Below, piece after piece: positions 26,329-36,304 of a stretch of DNA of 64,000 bases. Source of the stretch: Lachnospiraceae bacterium (GTDB lineage Bacteria > Bacillota > Clostridia > Lachnospirales > Anaerotignaceae). A program made the position numbers and the translations under genes. The notes beneath the pieces are model-generated. The model was given only the letters and a program-made list of their open reading frames with translations. It searched no databases and was not told the origin of the DNA. Location of the stretch: contig CAJTKM010000013.1 in the NCBI GenBank assembly GCA_910576545.1, positions 1-64,000 of the forward strand, written 5' to 3'. Numbering within the stretch: the first letter of the stretch is position 1; every line of letters starts with the position of its first letter.

Positions 26329-26415
26329 TGCAAAAACTGCCCGTATTAAAACTGCATAAAAATGGACAGAACGCTCCGCCCTGTCCACTGCCTCAGCCTA
26401 TTCCACACACTTCAC

Positions 26416-26763
26416 TCAATCCTGTGCCAAAGCCTCTGTAATTTTCTTATACGCCGCCTTTACGTCCGGCATAATCGTTTTCGCACTCTCCAAATCCCCG
26501 CTGCGCAGAGCCTCGGAAATCCTTGCCGCCTGTTCATACAGCCCCGAAAGCGACAGGTTGCCCGCAACGCCTTTCAGCGTATGCGCCGCCTGGAACGCCT
26601 TTTCCGCATCGCCCTGTTCCAGAGCCGTATCAAGATTCAGGAAATTCGGATCGTCCAAAAATTTATTCAAAAACCGCATCAGAAGAGCCTCATTGCCCAT
26701 AAAACGGGATAATGCCCCGTCATAATCCACCCCTGCGGCTTTCAATATATCCTTTTTATCCAT
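26416..26763 (-). CDS. HPt (histidine phosphotransfer) domain protein
   Basis: 115 residues forming a single HPt four-helix bundle. The phosphorylated His lies in FQAAHTLKGVAGNLSL near residue 60. FLDDPNFLNLDTALEQGD is the preceding helix. It relays phosphate between a kinase and response regulators. It sits 15 nt downstream of the HD-GYP response regulator and is most likely its partner; no hybrid kinase is in the window. Confidence 0.92.
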   Translation of the reverse strand: MDKKDILKAAGVDYDGALSRFMGNEALLMRFLNKFLDDPNFLNLDTALEQGDAEKAFQAAHTLKGVAGNLSLSGLYEQAARISEALRSGDLESAKTIMPDVKAAYKKITEALAQD

Positions 26764-26778
26764 TTTGAAGCTCCCTTC

Positions 26779-27843
26779 TTACTTTTTAATCCGATTCAGC
26801 AGCATTGCTTTAATTTCTTCACTTAAATCCCTCAATGTTTCCATCAGCATCGGGTTGAACTGGCCGCATTCCCCATTCAGAATCATGCGCAGGCTTTCCT
26901 CATGTGTAAATGCCTTTTTATATACACGGTCTGTTGTCAGCGCGTCATATACGTCCGCAAGGGCAACAATCTGCGACCACATGGAAATTTCCTCCCCAGC
27001 CAGCCCGTCAGGGTAACCTCGCCCATCCCAGCGTTCATGATGGTGTCTGCAAATATCATATGCATATTTATAAATCGGGTGATGGGTAATTTCCGGAATC
27101 CTTTCCAGAAGTTCACACCCCTGCACCGTATGGCTTTTCATAATCTCAAATTCTTCGCTTGTCAGTTTGCCGGGCTTGTTCAGAATATTGTCCGGGATCG
27201 CAATTTTGCCCACATCGTGCAGGATTGCCGCCGTGGCAATTTCTTCTTTCTGCACCTCATTCATATCCTTGCTGAATTCCATTTTATTCAGGAAGAACAG
27301 CGTGAAATCGTGTATCCTGCGGACATGGTCACCAGATTCACAGTCACGGAATTCGATGGCAGTCGCCAGTGTTTCTACAAGCGCGCGGTTCAGGGACTCC
27401 AGTTCCTTCCGCTTTTCGTCCAGCTCGCGTTCCTGTATATCGACTTTTTTACTCAGCTTATCCCTGATATGGAACAGCTCAATCACGCTTTCAATACGCC
27501 GCTTTACGATATGCGATACAAAGGGCTTGCCAATCACATCCATAACGCCCATTTCATAGCCCTTTATCGTAGATTCTTCCGTATTTTCCGCCGTAATTAA
27601 AAAAACAGGTACTTTTTTTGTAAAATCAGTTTGGTTCATTTTTTCCAGAGCAGCAAAGCCGTCCATAACAGGCATGACAATATCCAGCAGGACCGCTGCC
27701 AGCTCATTTTCCTTTCCTTTGATGCATTCTAATGCTTCCTCACCATTTTCCGCCTCAATCATGTGATAATCCTGCCGAAAAATCTCGCACAAAATTGCGC
27801 GGTTCAGCTCCATATCATCTACGACCAGGATACTTTTTTTCAT
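26779..27843 (-). CDS. Response regulator with HD-GYP phosphodiesterase output
   Basis: 354 residues. The receiver domain spans residues 1-~125, with the phospho-Asp in LLDIVMPVMDG and the Lys in GKPF. A coiled coil (KVDIQERELDEKRKELESLN) links to the HD-GYP domain: SGDHVRRIHDF, ILHDVGKIAIPD, HHERWDGRGYPDGL and ALADVYDALTTDR. All metal and GYP residues are present, so it should hydrolyse c-di-GMP. It is the first gene of a two-gene operon with the HPt protein. Confidence 0.95.
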   Translation of the reverse strand: MKKSILVVDDMELNRAILCEIFRQDYHMIEAENGEEALECIKGKENELAAVLLDIVMPVMDGFAALEKMNQTDFTKKVPVFLITAENTEESTIKGYEMGVMDVIGKPFVSHIVKRRIESVIELFHIRDKLSKKVDIQERELDEKRKELESLNRALVETLATAIEFRDCESGDHVRRIHDFTLFFLNKMEFSKDMNEVQKEEIATAAILHDVGKIAIPDNILNKPGKLTSEEFEIMKSHTVQGCELLERIPEITHHPIYKYAYDICRHHHERWDGRGYPDGLAGEEISMWSQIVALADVYDALTTDRVYKKAFTHEESLRMILNGECGQFNPMLMETLRDLSEEIKAMLLNRIKK

Positions 27844-28237
27844 CTTTTCACACTTCCTTTTTCTGCCGTATCAATGCTCCAGAAATCTATTTTCCGTAAG
27901 GCTCGAAAATAAAACCCGCTTTACCAAAACGCGATGCTTCCCGCCGTTCCATTAAAGCCCTGCCTTCCCAGCCGCCCGCCGTTCTCCACGGCAGGCATTT
28001 ATCTGCAAATCTCCTGTCTTTCAAAAAATTGTATAGCCTACAATACCATAACATAAATCAGGAGAAATGTCCACAGAACTTGTGTACAAACTCTTTTTTT
28101 GTCAAAAAGCATACTTTTTTGTCTGTATTTGTTTCTGTTTATATATTCAAGAGTAGCATAAAATATGCACTTTTACAATAAATTTACGGAATAAAATCCA
28201 TTAAAAACGCCTAATTGAAAAGTATAGATTTTAATAA
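27844..28237. other. Intergenic region holding the promoter of the HD-GYP/HPt operon
   Basis: On the minus strand TGGACA (28073-28068), a 17-nt spacer and TATGGT (28050-28045) form a plausible sigma-A promoter, giving a leader of about 195 nt. The rest is AT-rich with no ORF I would call. No terminator for walK is clear. Confidence 0.55.
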
Positions 28238-30052
28238 TCAGTTTTCAGCCTCCTCATAATGCAGGACGGGGCGTTCCTTCGGGAACCACATCGTCATCAC
28301 CGTCCCTTTGCCGTATTCGCTTTCGGCGGTCAGCCGTCCGCCATGGCCTTCCATGATCTCTTTCGCAATGGCAAGCCCCAGCCCTGTGCCGCCCATGGCG
28401 CGGCTGCGGGCCTTATCCACGCGGTAAAAACGTTCAAATATGCGTGGCAGGTCTTCACGGGAGATACCCATGCCGGTATCCCGCACGGATATTTTGTAAT
28501 ACTGCGCGTCCTCCCCGATATAAATACGAATCTGCGCCTGTTCAAGACTATATTTGATGGCGTTCGTTACGATGTTGTTTACAACCTGCCCTACTCTGTC
28601 CCTGTCGCCATAGATTACGACATCATGCGGGTATGGCTCAAACGTCAGTTCCTGATTTTTCGCCTCGGCATGTATTTTATTCTGCCGCACCGTAATATTC
28701 AAAAATTCATTCATTTCGATTTCCGTAATATCCAGCCGCACCTGCTTATTGTCAAAGCGCGTCAGCTGCAGCAAATCCCGCACAAGGAACGCCATGCGGT
28801 CTGCCTCGCTGTCGATAATGCCGAGGAAATCCAGCGCAATTTCTCTGTCCTCAATAGCCCCTTCGATGAGTGTTTCCGTATAGCTTTTCACTGTCGTCAG
28901 CGGCGTACGCAGCTCATGCGAAACATTTGCCACAAATTCCTTACGCATATCGTCCAGCTTTTTCTGCTCGGTAATATCCTGTAAAACAACTACAACACCT
29001 TCAATACGCCCCGCCGTATCATAATACGGCGAAAAGTTTGCATTAATGAATTGTTTTCCCACCGGGAATATAACTTTTTTAGACGGCTCGTTTCCCATAT
29101 CCAGATAAACTGACGAATTGATATCATACGCACGGATAAACTGGGAAAAATCCATTGTCATCTCCTCTACGCCAAGCATTTCCGTAGCCGCGGCGTTTGC
29201 AAGCATCAGGTCGCCATCCCTGCTGAAAGAGATAACGCCGTCACTCATGTTGTGAAGAAGGATTTCCAGCCGGTTCTTTTCCCGCGATATTTCTGACATG
29301 TTTTTCGTCAGCTCCGAAGCCATATAATTAAAGCTGCTCGTCAGCTGCCCAATCTCGTCACTGCTGCGCACCTTCAGGCTTTGGTTCAGCCCGCCGCCTT
29401 CAGCAAGGCTTTTCGCGCCCTTTGTCAGTGCGAGTATGGGACCTGTCAGCGTCTGCGCGAACACATAGCCCATGATAGCAGCCAGGAACAGTGCAATCGC
29501 CACAGCTGCCACGATGGTCTGCGTAGTCTGATTCAGGCTGGCCTGCATATCGCCTGCGTCCAGTCGTGTGTAAACAATGTAGCTCCTGCCGTCCTCATCT
29601 GCCTGTGCCGGCATGGCATAGCTCATCCATTCCTTCAGCAGGCCGAGGGAATCCGTGCTGCGTTTTCCGGAGGAAAAAGACGTCATACCGTTCATGGCGG
29701 CAATAATCGCCTGGTCCGTATAAGTCGGATAAGGCGCCTTCAGCTCTGTTGTGGACGCAATGGTATCGCCGTTGGCGTCCAGTATGTTTCCCTGTATTCC
29801 TACGGCATTTGTAACCGTTTTCATCAGTTCCGCCTGAAAATTTTCTTCCCCGACGCTCTCAACCACCTGTTCATTTATTTTTTCCGCGTAGCTTTCCAGC
29901 TGCGCCCTGGATTTGTCAATCTCAATATTGCGAAGGCTCAGAAGGATATATGTCCCGCTGACAATCATCACAATCAGCACCAGCCCCAGGTACATCGCAA
30001 TCAGTTTCCATTTTATACTGCGCAAATGTTCCGCCCCCGCTTTTCTCAGCAA
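28238..30052 (-). CDS. walK: WalK/VicK-like sensor histidine kinase
   Basis: About 604 residues. The TTG at 30052 overlaps the regulator stop; a second TTG at 30025 (beginning LRSIKWKLIAMYL) is an equally good start. Order: membrane helix (LIAMYLGLVLIVMIVSGTYIL), outside sensor domain of about 140 residues, second helix (IVAAVAIALFLAAIMGYVFA), HAMP, PAS (LEILLHNMSDGVISFS), HisKA with VSHELRTPLTTVKSY, then HATPase with N box NNIVTNAIKYS and GGTGLGLAIAKEI. The Walk-type order HAMP-PAS-HisKA supports the name; a PhoR-like role cannot be excluded. The accessory yycHI genes are absent. Confidence 0.88.
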   Translation of the reverse strand: MLRKAGAEHLRSIKWKLIAMYLGLVLIVMIVSGTYILLSLRNIEIDKSRAQLESYAEKINEQVVESVGEENFQAELMKTVTNAVGIQGNILDANGDTIASTTELKAPYPTYTDQAIIAAMNGMTSFSSGKRSTDSLGLLKEWMSYAMPAQADEDGRSYIVYTRLDAGDMQASLNQTTQTIVAAVAIALFLAAIMGYVFAQTLTGPILALTKGAKSLAEGGGLNQSLKVRSSDEIGQLTSSFNYMASELTKNMSEISREKNRLEILLHNMSDGVISFSRDGDLMLANAAATEMLGVEEMTMDFSQFIRAYDINSSVYLDMGNEPSKKVIFPVGKQFINANFSPYYDTAGRIEGVVVVLQDITEQKKLDDMRKEFVANVSHELRTPLTTVKSYTETLIEGAIEDREIALDFLGIIDSEADRMAFLVRDLLQLTRFDNKQVRLDITEIEMNEFLNITVRQNKIHAEAKNQELTFEPYPHDVVIYGDRDRVGQVVNNIVTNAIKYSLEQAQIRIYIGEDAQYYKISVRDTGMGISREDLPRIFERFYRVDKARSRAMGGTGLGLAIAKEIMEGHGGRLTAESEYGKGTVMTMWFPKERPVLHYEEAEN

Positions 30053-30741
30053 TCAAAGTAATAACCAACGCCTCTTTTTGTCAGGATATAGACCGGCTTA
30101 CCGGGGTCGTCCTCGATCTTCTCACGCAGGCGGCGGATGGTTACATCTACCGTCCGCACGTCCCCGAAATATTCGTAGCCCCAAACCTTTTCCAGAAGAG
30201 TTTCACGGGAAAAGACCTGCCCTTTCTGTCCGGAAAGAAATTTCAGCAATTCAAATTCCCGCAGTGTCAGGTCGATAATTTTTCCGTCCTTGCGCACCTC
30301 GTAACGGTCCGGGTTCAAATCCAGCCGCTCAAACGCGCTGCCTGCCACCGGTGCATCAGCGGCAGGCTCTGCCCTGAATGCTGCTTTCCTCAGGTTTGCC
30401 TTGACCCGCGCCATCAGTTCCCGTACGCCGAATGGCTTCGTCACATAATCATCTGCACCAAACTCCAGCCCCAGCACCTTGTCAACTTCCTCCGCGCGCG
30501 CCGTCAGCATGATAATCGGCGTGTTTTTCGTTTCGCGTATTTTTTTGCAGGCGTCGTAACCGTCCATCTTCGGCATCATGATATCCAGCAGTATGAGGTC
30601 AGGCTCCTCCTCCATCGCCAGGCGCACGCCCTCCTCGCCGTCCGCCGCCTGAAGGATTTGGTAGCCCTCCTTTTTCAGGTTGTATATAATAATATCCCTG
30701 ATATTTTTTTCGTCATCTACGATTAAAATTTTTTTATCCAT
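30046..30741 (-). CDS. walR: WalR/PhoB-like OmpR-family response regulator
   Basis: 231 residues. Receiver with DDE near residue 10, phospho-Asp in LILLDIMMPKMDGYD and Lys in TKPFGVRELMARVKA. The winged helix at the C-terminus has LTLREFELLKFLSGQKGQVFSRE, VDVTIRRLREKIE and the wing TKRGVGYYF. It binds DNA to control cell-wall or phosphate genes. The promoter is listed separately; walK overlaps its end. Confidence 0.9.
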   Translation of the reverse strand: MDKKILIVDDEKNIRDIIIYNLKKEGYQILQAADGEEGVRLAMEEEPDLILLDIMMPKMDGYDACKKIRETKNTPIIMLTARAEEVDKVLGLEFGADDYVTKPFGVRELMARVKANLRKAAFRAEPAADAPVAGSAFERLDLNPDRYEVRKDGKIIDLTLREFELLKFLSGQKGQVFSRETLLEKVWGYEYFGDVRTVDVTIRRLREKIEDDPGKPVYILTKRGVGYYFDC

Positions 30742-30788
30742 TGTCCCGCTGCTCCTTTCGGAAACCTAAAACAATACTTAGTGTTTCC

Positions 30789-30817
30789 ATTATACCCGAA
30801 ATCCGGCAAAATGTAAA
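30789..30817 (-). promoter_or_regulatory. Promoter of walRK
   Basis: On the minus strand TTTACA (30817-30812), 17-nt spacer, TATAAT (30794-30789), about 45 nt before the walR start. Confidence 0.85.
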
Positions 30818-30844
30818 TAAAACTCTAAGCATGGAAATTTGCAC

Positions 30845-30876
30845 AAAAAAATGGAAGGTATGGCAAAACCTTCCAT
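30845..30876 (-). terminator. Terminator of pgi
   Basis: On the minus strand ATGGAAGGT and ACCTTCCAT enclose an 8-nt loop, followed by TTTTTTT. It lies 46 nt after the pgi stop. Confidence 0.85.
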
Positions 30877-30921
30877 CTGATTGTTTTTGCTGCAAAACTT
30901 TTTATTGCGTCTGCCTTTTGT

Positions 30922-32259
30922 TTAGCTGAGGCGTTTTTCCAGTTCCGCCTTCATGTCCTCATATCCCGGCTTACCAAGCAGTGCAAACATATTTTTCTTG
31001 TATGCCTCCACGCCCGGCTGGTCAAACGGGTTCACATCCAGCAGATAGCCGCTGATGCCGACTGCCTTCTCGAAGAAATACACCAGCGCACCAAAGTGCC
31101 ATTCGTCCATCTTGTCTATTTCAACAACGATATTCGGCACACCGCCGTCCATATGCGCCAGCAGCGTCCCCGCAAACGCCTTGCTGTTGACAAACTGCAT
31201 TTCCTTGCCCGCAAGGAAGTTCATGCCATCGCCGTCCTGCTCGTCAAACGGAATCACTGCGGCTGTTTTCGGCTCTTTGCACCAAAGCACCGTTTCAAAG
31301 AAATAACGTCCGCCGTCCTGAATGAACTGCCCGATGGAATGCAGGTCGGTCGAGAAATTTGCCGTAACAGGGAACACGCCCTTGTGCTCCTTGCCCTCGC
31401 TTTCCGCAAACAGCTGTTTGTACCATTCCCCAAAGGAGGTCAGGTGCGGCTCATAGTTCGCCAGTATTTCAATGCTTTTGCCCTGCTTGTAGAACAGGTA
31501 GCGCAAAGCGGCATACTGGTAGCAGATATTTTTTTCCATCTCCGGCTCAGCGAACAGCTTCATCGCTTCTGCCGCTCCCTGCATGACCCTGTCGATATCC
31601 ACGCCCGCAACAGCCATTGCCAGCAGGCCCACCGCTGTCAGCACAGTAAAACGTCCGCCGATATCATCGGGGATGACGAAGGTTTCATAGCCCTCCGCAT
31701 CGCACATCTGCTTGAGCGCGCCCCTTGCCTTGTCGGTCGTGGCAAAAATACGCTTTGCCGCCTCGTCCCTGCCATATTTCTTTTCCAGCATCTGCTTAAA
31801 GATACGGAAAGCGATGGCAGGCTCTGTCGTCGTACCGGATTTGGAAATGACATTTACAGAAAAATCCCTGTCGCCCAAAATAGCAAGAATATCGTTGAGG
31901 TATGCAGAACTGATGTTATTCCCAACGAAATAGATGTCAGGCGTATCTTTTTTCTTTTCATTATAAAATGGTGTCTTAATAAAGTCCAGGGCTGTTCGCG
32001 TACCAAGGTAGGAACCGCCGATACCAATAACAATCAAAACCTCGCTGTTTGCGCGGATTTTTTCCGCAGCTTGTTTAATACGGGCGAATTCCTCTTTGTC
32101 GTAGGCTTCCGGCAGGTCGACCCAGCCAACAAAATCATTGCCCTTGCCCGTTTTATTGTGCAGTGCGTGGTGGCAGCGTTCCACCTCCGGCTGCAATGCA
32201 AAAATTTCCTTACGTTCTGCAAATCCTTCGCACCCATGCAGGGAAACTGAAATACTCAT
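30922..32259 (-). CDS. pgi: Glucose-6-phosphate isomerase
   Basis: 445 residues, the length of the Firmicute type. Interconverts glucose 6-phosphate and fructose 6-phosphate. Visible are [34 protein letters not shown] (signature 1), a region near [21 protein letters not shown] and, near the end, [18 protein letters not shown] (signature 2). Monocistronic, with its own promoter and terminator. Confidence 0.97.
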   Translation of the reverse strand: MSISVSLHGCEGFAERKEIFALQPEVERCHHALHNKTGKGNDFVGWVDLPEAYDKEEFARIKQAAEKIRANSEVLIVIGIGGSYLGTRTALDFIKTPFYNEKKKDTPDIYFVGNNISSAYLNDILAILGDRDFSVNVISKSGTTTEPAIAFRIFKQMLEKKYGRDEAAKRIFATTDKARGALKQMCDAEGYETFVIPDDIGGRFTVLTAVGLLAMAVAGVDIDRVMQGAAEAMKLFAEPEMEKNICYQYAALRYLFYKQGKSIEILANYEPHLTSFGEWYKQLFAESEGKEHKGVFPVTANFSTDLHSIGQFIQDGGRYFFETVLWCKEPKTAAVIPFDEQDGDGMNFLAGKEMQFVNSKAFAGTLLAHMDGGVPNIVVEIDKMDEWHFGALVYFFEKAVGISGYLLDVNPFDQPGVEAYKKNMFALLGKPGYEDMKAELEKRLS

Positions 32260-32386
32260 TTATAACTCCTCCTTATTCTTTTGATTTTTGGGCCCTTCAG
32301 GGCCTCAGGGCTTTGGCAGGTGCAAAATACCTTAACCCAAAACTTTTTTTAGCAAAGCTTTTTTAATATAATACTTTATTATTGGC

Positions 32387-32414
32387 ATTGTATGCAATAT
32401 CCGGCAATTTTCAA
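32387..32414 (-). promoter_or_regulatory. Possible promoter of pgi
   Basis: On the minus strand TTGAAA (32414-32409), 16-nt spacer and TACAAT (32392-32387), about 130 nt before the pgi start. The leader holds a GGGCC-CTTCA-GGGCC-like hairpin near 32290. Confidence 0.45.
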
Positions 32415-32477
32415 AGGCACATTATTTTTCCTGCAAAAACAGTATATCTCGACACAGCCGTCACATTTCCGCTCTTT

Positions 32478-33560
32478 TTACTGCGTCCCCTTCACAATGA
32501 TTTCCGGCAGTGGTTCCGTAATAATTTCCTTTGAAATTTCCTGTTCTTCCGTCACCACGCCATTGATGCTTGTAATCTGGATTACGCTCTTTTTCTGTCC
32601 GGCGCGCCCCTGCTGCACGACCCTCTGATAGCCCGCAGGCTTGGAATCGTCATATCTTGTTTCCGTTGTTTTCGGCTCGACCGAAATCTGCTCCTCTGTC
32701 ACAATGGATTTCACCGAAATACGCGGTTTCTGCACCGGTACAGTGATAACCTGTCCCACCCGTATGCCTTGGATCAGGTTAGAGTCCGGATTCAGCTCAT
32801 TCAGCCGCTCTATGGATGTATTAAATTCTATTGCAATCAGGTACAGCGCATCACCGGTCTGTATGGTATAGGGCTGTGTTGCCTCGGTTTTGGTTTCCAA
32901 AAAGGAAACTGCCTCATCCACCTCCATCAGCTCCGATGATTCCACCAGTTCCTCTACAATCTGCACGTCCTCCACCCAGCTGAGCTTTGCGTCCTCCGGT
33001 GCGCCGTTCTCCGGCAGGAGGTCTGTCTGCACCTGCCTCAGGACTTCCTCGGCTTTTGCGCTGTTTGGCAGCACTACAGCACGCGCATTGTCCACCATAA
33101 CCACAGCCGCCTCCGCCTTATATGTCACAAGATTCCGTATCTTCGGCAGGAGATGCTCCATCGTGCAGACGTCCTTCTGGTTTTTTTTGCTGATATGTAC
33201 GCCCTTTGTGGTAATTTCCTGATTCAGCTTGACCTTCGTACCGACAATGCTTTCCAGCTGCCCTTCCACCGTCTGTATGATTTGTTCTGCCTTGTAGGAA
33301 CGCCCTTCCAGAATGCCGACGGTTTCCTCTGCCACAAAAACCGCTGTACCGTTTTTATGTACAAGGATATATATAAGTATCAGGATAACAGCCGCAATCG
33401 TCAGTGCCGCAGACCTCCGCAGAGGCAGTCTGCGCTTTCCGCCGGTTCTGCGCGGTTTTTTCTCGCGCGGGGGCGGCGTACGTTTTCCTGTTTTTTTGTT
33501 TCCAGAGCCATAGACCACGCGTTTCTCACGTTCCGGGAATATCTTTTCCTTCTCCGCCAA
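32478..33560 (-). CDS. Membrane-anchored LysM and G5 domain protein
   Basis: 360 residues. A basic, Pro-rich cytosolic tail (~50 residues) precedes one membrane helix (LTIAAVILILIYILVHK). The outside part has a spacer of about 170 residues, a LysM domain (YTIQTGDALYLIAIEFNTS with GIRVGQVITVPV) and a C-terminal G5 domain (SVKSIVTEEQISVE to KEIITEPLPEIIVKGTQ). LysM and G5 both bind glycan or wall material. Related clostridial proteins often end in an M23 peptidase, which is absent here, so it is a non-catalytic wall-binding protein, perhaps a sporulation or division factor. Confidence 0.88.
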   Translation of the reverse strand: MAEKEKIFPEREKRVVYGSGNKKTGKRTPPPREKKPRRTGGKRRLPLRRSAALTIAAVILILIYILVHKNGTAVFVAEETVGILEGRSYKAEQIIQTVEGQLESIVGTKVKLNQEITTKGVHISKKNQKDVCTMEHLLPKIRNLVTYKAEAAVVMVDNARAVVLPNSAKAEEVLRQVQTDLLPENGAPEDAKLSWVEDVQIVEELVESSELMEVDEAVSFLETKTEATQPYTIQTGDALYLIAIEFNTSIERLNELNPDSNLIQGIRVGQVITVPVQKPRISVKSIVTEEQISVEPKTTETRYDDSKPAGYQRVVQQGRAGQKKSVIQITSINGVVTEEQEISKEIITEPLPEIIVKGTQ

Positions 33561-33686
33561 GGCTTCTCCTCCTTCCCTTTTCCCATGCCTGCAAAAAGTG
33601 ACAATCTTTTCCTTACCTTATTTTATGCCATACGCGGCAAGATTGCAAGCAAAACGTTGCAGCAGCCAAAGGGAGCGGCGTTCCGC

Positions 33687-33716
33687 TTGACAAATGCGCA
33701 GGAAGGACGATACAAT
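33687..33716 (+). promoter_or_regulatory. Promoter upstream of the small-ORF pair
   Basis: TTGACA at 33687-33692, 18-nt spacer, TACAAT at 33711-33716, then AAGAAAGGAAG as RBS of the 18-codon ORF. Confidence 0.7.
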
Positions 33717-33752
33717 AAAAAAACAGACATTATAAGAAAGGAAGATATCCGC

Positions 33753-33809
33753 ATGGATTACAGAATGGGAATCAAGCTGAAAACAAAAAAGCAGATATGG
33801 AAATATTAA
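33753..33809 (+). CDS. Possible 18-residue leader peptide
   Basis: ATG at 33753 with a fair RBS (AAGAAAGGAAG), encoding MDYRMGIKLKTKKQIWKY. Its last codons overlap the start of the next gene in another frame (33797), so translation of the latter, which lacks its own clear RBS, may be coupled. It is very basic (five Lys, one Arg). It could instead be non-coding leader. Confidence 0.35.
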   Translation: MDYRMGIKLKTKKQIWKY

Positions 33810-34114
33810 AAATTTTGCGGAAGTATTTTCCGGAACAGCCGCTTTCCGCACTGAAAAACCGGGTACAGTCCGGCGATTACATCTATCTGAATGATAACGA
33901 GAAGTATCTCATTGACGGCGAAAGGCTGCTTTTGCAGCTTCTCCGCGAATTTCAACACGCCCATATCCAGACCGTATTATTCGAGGAATTCAAACGCGCA
34001 GACGGCTGGGAGGCCCGCCCAATGCCGAAACAGATTCTTTATAATTCCATTCGCAGCAGCCGCATCATCGCCCAGCAGGTCGAGGAAGATATAGAGAATG
34101 AAGCCGATGAATAA
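33797..34114 (+). CDS. Uncharacterised small protein
   Basis: 105 residues with no strong RBS of its own. The sequence reads as a genuine soluble protein (LRKYFPEQPLSALKNRVQSGDYIYL, then LLLQLLREFQHAHIQTVLFEEF and ILYNSIRSSRIIAQQVEEDIE). No family recognised. It is flanked by its own promoter and a terminator and stands alone. Confidence 0.7.
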   Translation: MEILKILRKYFPEQPLSALKNRVQSGDYIYLNDNEKYLIDGERLLLQLLREFQHAHIQTVLFEEFKRADGWEARPMPKQILYNSIRSSRIIAQQVEEDIENEADE

Positions 34115-34156
34115 AAATAGATAAAAAGAGGTCAAAATCGGGTATTTTTTACATAC

Positions 34157-34186
34157 AAAAAGGGGACGGCGACGCCGTCCCCTTTT
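34157..34186. terminator. Bidirectional terminator
   Basis: AAAAGGGGACGGC and GCCGTCCCCTTTT around GAC, serving both the small gene (plus) and the V-ATPase operon (minus). Confidence 0.9.
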
Positions 34187-34240
34187 CCATTCAGATGCAT
34201 TCAAATGCATTATATGCGCTTATGCGCCGCGTTTCACGCC

Positions 34241-34921
34241 TTACGCGCCAAACCTTGCCGCATCCTGTTTCCGTCTTTCTTCGATTGCCTTCTTTGCAAT
34301 CATATCTTTCACCTTCATCAGGCGCGTTGTGCTTGCACGTTCATTCTCCTCCAGCTTCATCGCGATATATTTAATCGTTTCCTGATAGTTGGGGATCATG
34401 ACGTTCTCCAGCGCGTTTACACGCCGGCGTGTACTCTCGATCTCCTGTGCCAGCAGCTGCGCCGTTTTTTCGCTTTCTGCCAGCCGCAGCAACGGCTCCA
34501 TAGCGTCGGAAAAAGATTTCATCGCACTGTCCAGCTCGCCAGAGGTAAAAGCGAAGCCATAGGGGTAAATCGTGCTTTCTCTGCCGCTTTCCTTCTGGAA
34601 ATCGAACACAGGCACGTTTACGCTCATGATGTTCCGTCCGGTTACCTTTACGGAAACCGCCTGCTGGGGAATCATCAACGCCTCGCCGAGCGTGCTTTCG
34701 CTCATCACCGCACGCGCGATAATGAAGTTTTTATAAGCGTTTTCCAAAGCCTTTTCCGCTTCTTCCCGCAGACGCTTATTTTCCCGCACAATTTCAAGGA
34801 ACTGCTTCATCAGTTCGTCCAGCTTATCCTTCAGCAGCTTATGGCCTCTTGTTGCCGTTTTCAGCTGCTGTTTCAGGCGGGTCATTTCCATACGGGTGGG
34901 ATTGACATTCAACCTTGCCAC
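34241..34921 (-). CDS. ntpD: V-type ATPase subunit D
   Basis: 226 residues from a GTG start 6 nt after the ntpB stop, with GGGGAGTGA as RBS. Forms the central rotor shaft. LNVNPTRMEMTRLKQQLKTA and the C-terminal ESTRRRVNALENVMIPNYQ motif are family hallmarks, both in long coiled-coil helices. Last gene of the operon. Confidence 0.97.
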   Translation of the reverse strand: MARLNVNPTRMEMTRLKQQLKTATRGHKLLKDKLDELMKQFLEIVRENKRLREEAEKALENAYKNFIIARAVMSESTLGEALMIPQQAVSVKVTGRNIMSVNVPVFDFQKESGRESTIYPYGFAFTSGELDSAMKSFSDAMEPLLRLAESEKTAQLLAQEIESTRRRVNALENVMIPNYQETIKYIAMKLEENERASTTRLMKVKDMIAKKAIEERRKQDAARFGA

Positions 34922-34927
34922 GCTTCA

Positions 34928-36304
34928 TCACTCCCCGTCATCCAAATATTTTTCCAAATATTCATCACGGATACGCTTCAATTCGCTCTTAGGCAGCATC
35001 CGCAGCAGCTGCCAGCCTGTTTCCAGCGTCTGCTCAATCGTCCTGTCTGTCCGGAAGCCCTGGGAAACATACTTTTTCTCAAACTCATCGGCAAACTTCG
35101 CGTAAATCAGGTCAATATCAGACAGCGCGGATTCGCCCAGGATCGCCATCAGTTCCTTCGCGTCTTTACCGCGGGAATAAGCAGCAAACAGCTGGTTCAT
35201 CGTATCCGCATGGTCTTCTCTTGTCTTGCCCTTGCCGATACCCTTATCCTTCAGACGGGACAGGGACGGGAGAACGTCAACAGGGGGCTGTATGCCCTTC
35301 TTGTAAAGTTCGTTCGTCAGGATAATCTGGCCTTCTGTGATGTAGCCTGTCAAGTCGGGGATAGGGTGCGTTTTGTCGCTCTCCGGCATTGTCAGGATAG
35401 GAATCATCGTGATAGAGCCTTCATGCCCTTTCATACGGCCTGCGCGTTCGTACATGGTCGCAAGGTCTGTATAAAGGTAACCGGGGTAGCCGCGGCGGCC
35501 CGGAACTTCCTTCTTAGCAGCGGAAACCTCACGCAGGGCGTCCGCGTAGTTTGTGATATCCGTCAGGATAACCAGAACGTGCATATCCTGCTCAAAAGCC
35601 AGATATTCCGCAGCGGTCAGAGCCATTTTCGGTGTACAGATACGCTCTACGGCAGGGTCGTTTGCCAGGTTTACGAATACGACAGAACGGTCGATCGCGC
35701 CTGTCGCCTTAAAGTCATTGATAAAGTATTCCGCGTCCTCGAACGTAATACCGATAGCGGCAAAAACAACGGCGAATTTGGAATCCGTGCCGCGTACCTT
35801 CGCCTGACGCGCAATCTGTACCGCAAGGTTTGCGTGGGGCAGACCGGAAGCGGAGAAAATCGGCAGCTTCTGTCCGCGAACCAGCGTATTCAGGCCGTCA
35901 ATCGCGGAAACGCCCGTCTGGATAAACTCAGCGGGGTATTCCCTTGCCGCCGGATTAATGGGCGCGCCGTTGATGTCCAGACGTTTTTCGGGAATGATTT
36001 CGGGGCCGCCGTCCATGGGCTTGCCCATGCCATCGAATACGCGTCCCAGAATGTCAGGGGAAACGCCGAAATCCAGGCTCTTGCCAAGGAAACGCACTTT
36101 ACTTTCTGCAAGGTTGATACCTGTCGCGCTTTCAAACAGCTGAACCAGCGCCGTGTCGCCGCTTACTTCCAGCACCCTGCACTTTCTGACTTCGCCGTTG
36201 GAAAGTTCGATTTCGCCCAACTCGTCAAATTTTACGCCTTCCACACCGGAAACCAGCATCAGAGGGCCGGCAACTTCCTGAATCGATCTGTATTCCTTTA
36301 TCAT
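34928..36304 (-). CDS. ntpB: V-type ATPase subunit B
   Basis: 458 residues. Non-catalytic nucleotide-binding subunit of the V1 hexamer. It has [20 protein letters not shown] where the catalytic subunit has a P-loop, then [15 protein letters not shown] and [22 protein letters not shown]. The start ATG overlaps the ntpA stop by 4 nt. Confidence 0.97.
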   Translation of the reverse strand: MIKEYRSIQEVAGPLMLVSGVEGVKFDELGEIELSNGEVRKCRVLEVSGDTALVQLFESATGINLAESKVRFLGKSLDFGVSPDILGRVFDGMGKPMDGGPEIIPEKRLDINGAPINPAAREYPAEFIQTGVSAIDGLNTLVRGQKLPIFSASGLPHANLAVQIARQAKVRGTDSKFAVVFAAIGITFEDAEYFINDFKATGAIDRSVVFVNLANDPAVERICTPKMALTAAEYLAFEQDMHVLVILTDITNYADALREVSAAKKEVPGRRGYPGYLYTDLATMYERAGRMKGHEGSITMIPILTMPESDKTHPIPDLTGYITEGQIILTNELYKKGIQPPVDVLPSLSRLKDKGIGKGKTREDHADTMNQLFAAYSRGKDAKELMAILGESALSDIDLIYAKFADEFEKKYVSQGFRTDRTIEQTLETGWQLLRMLPKSELKRIRDEYLEKYLDDGE

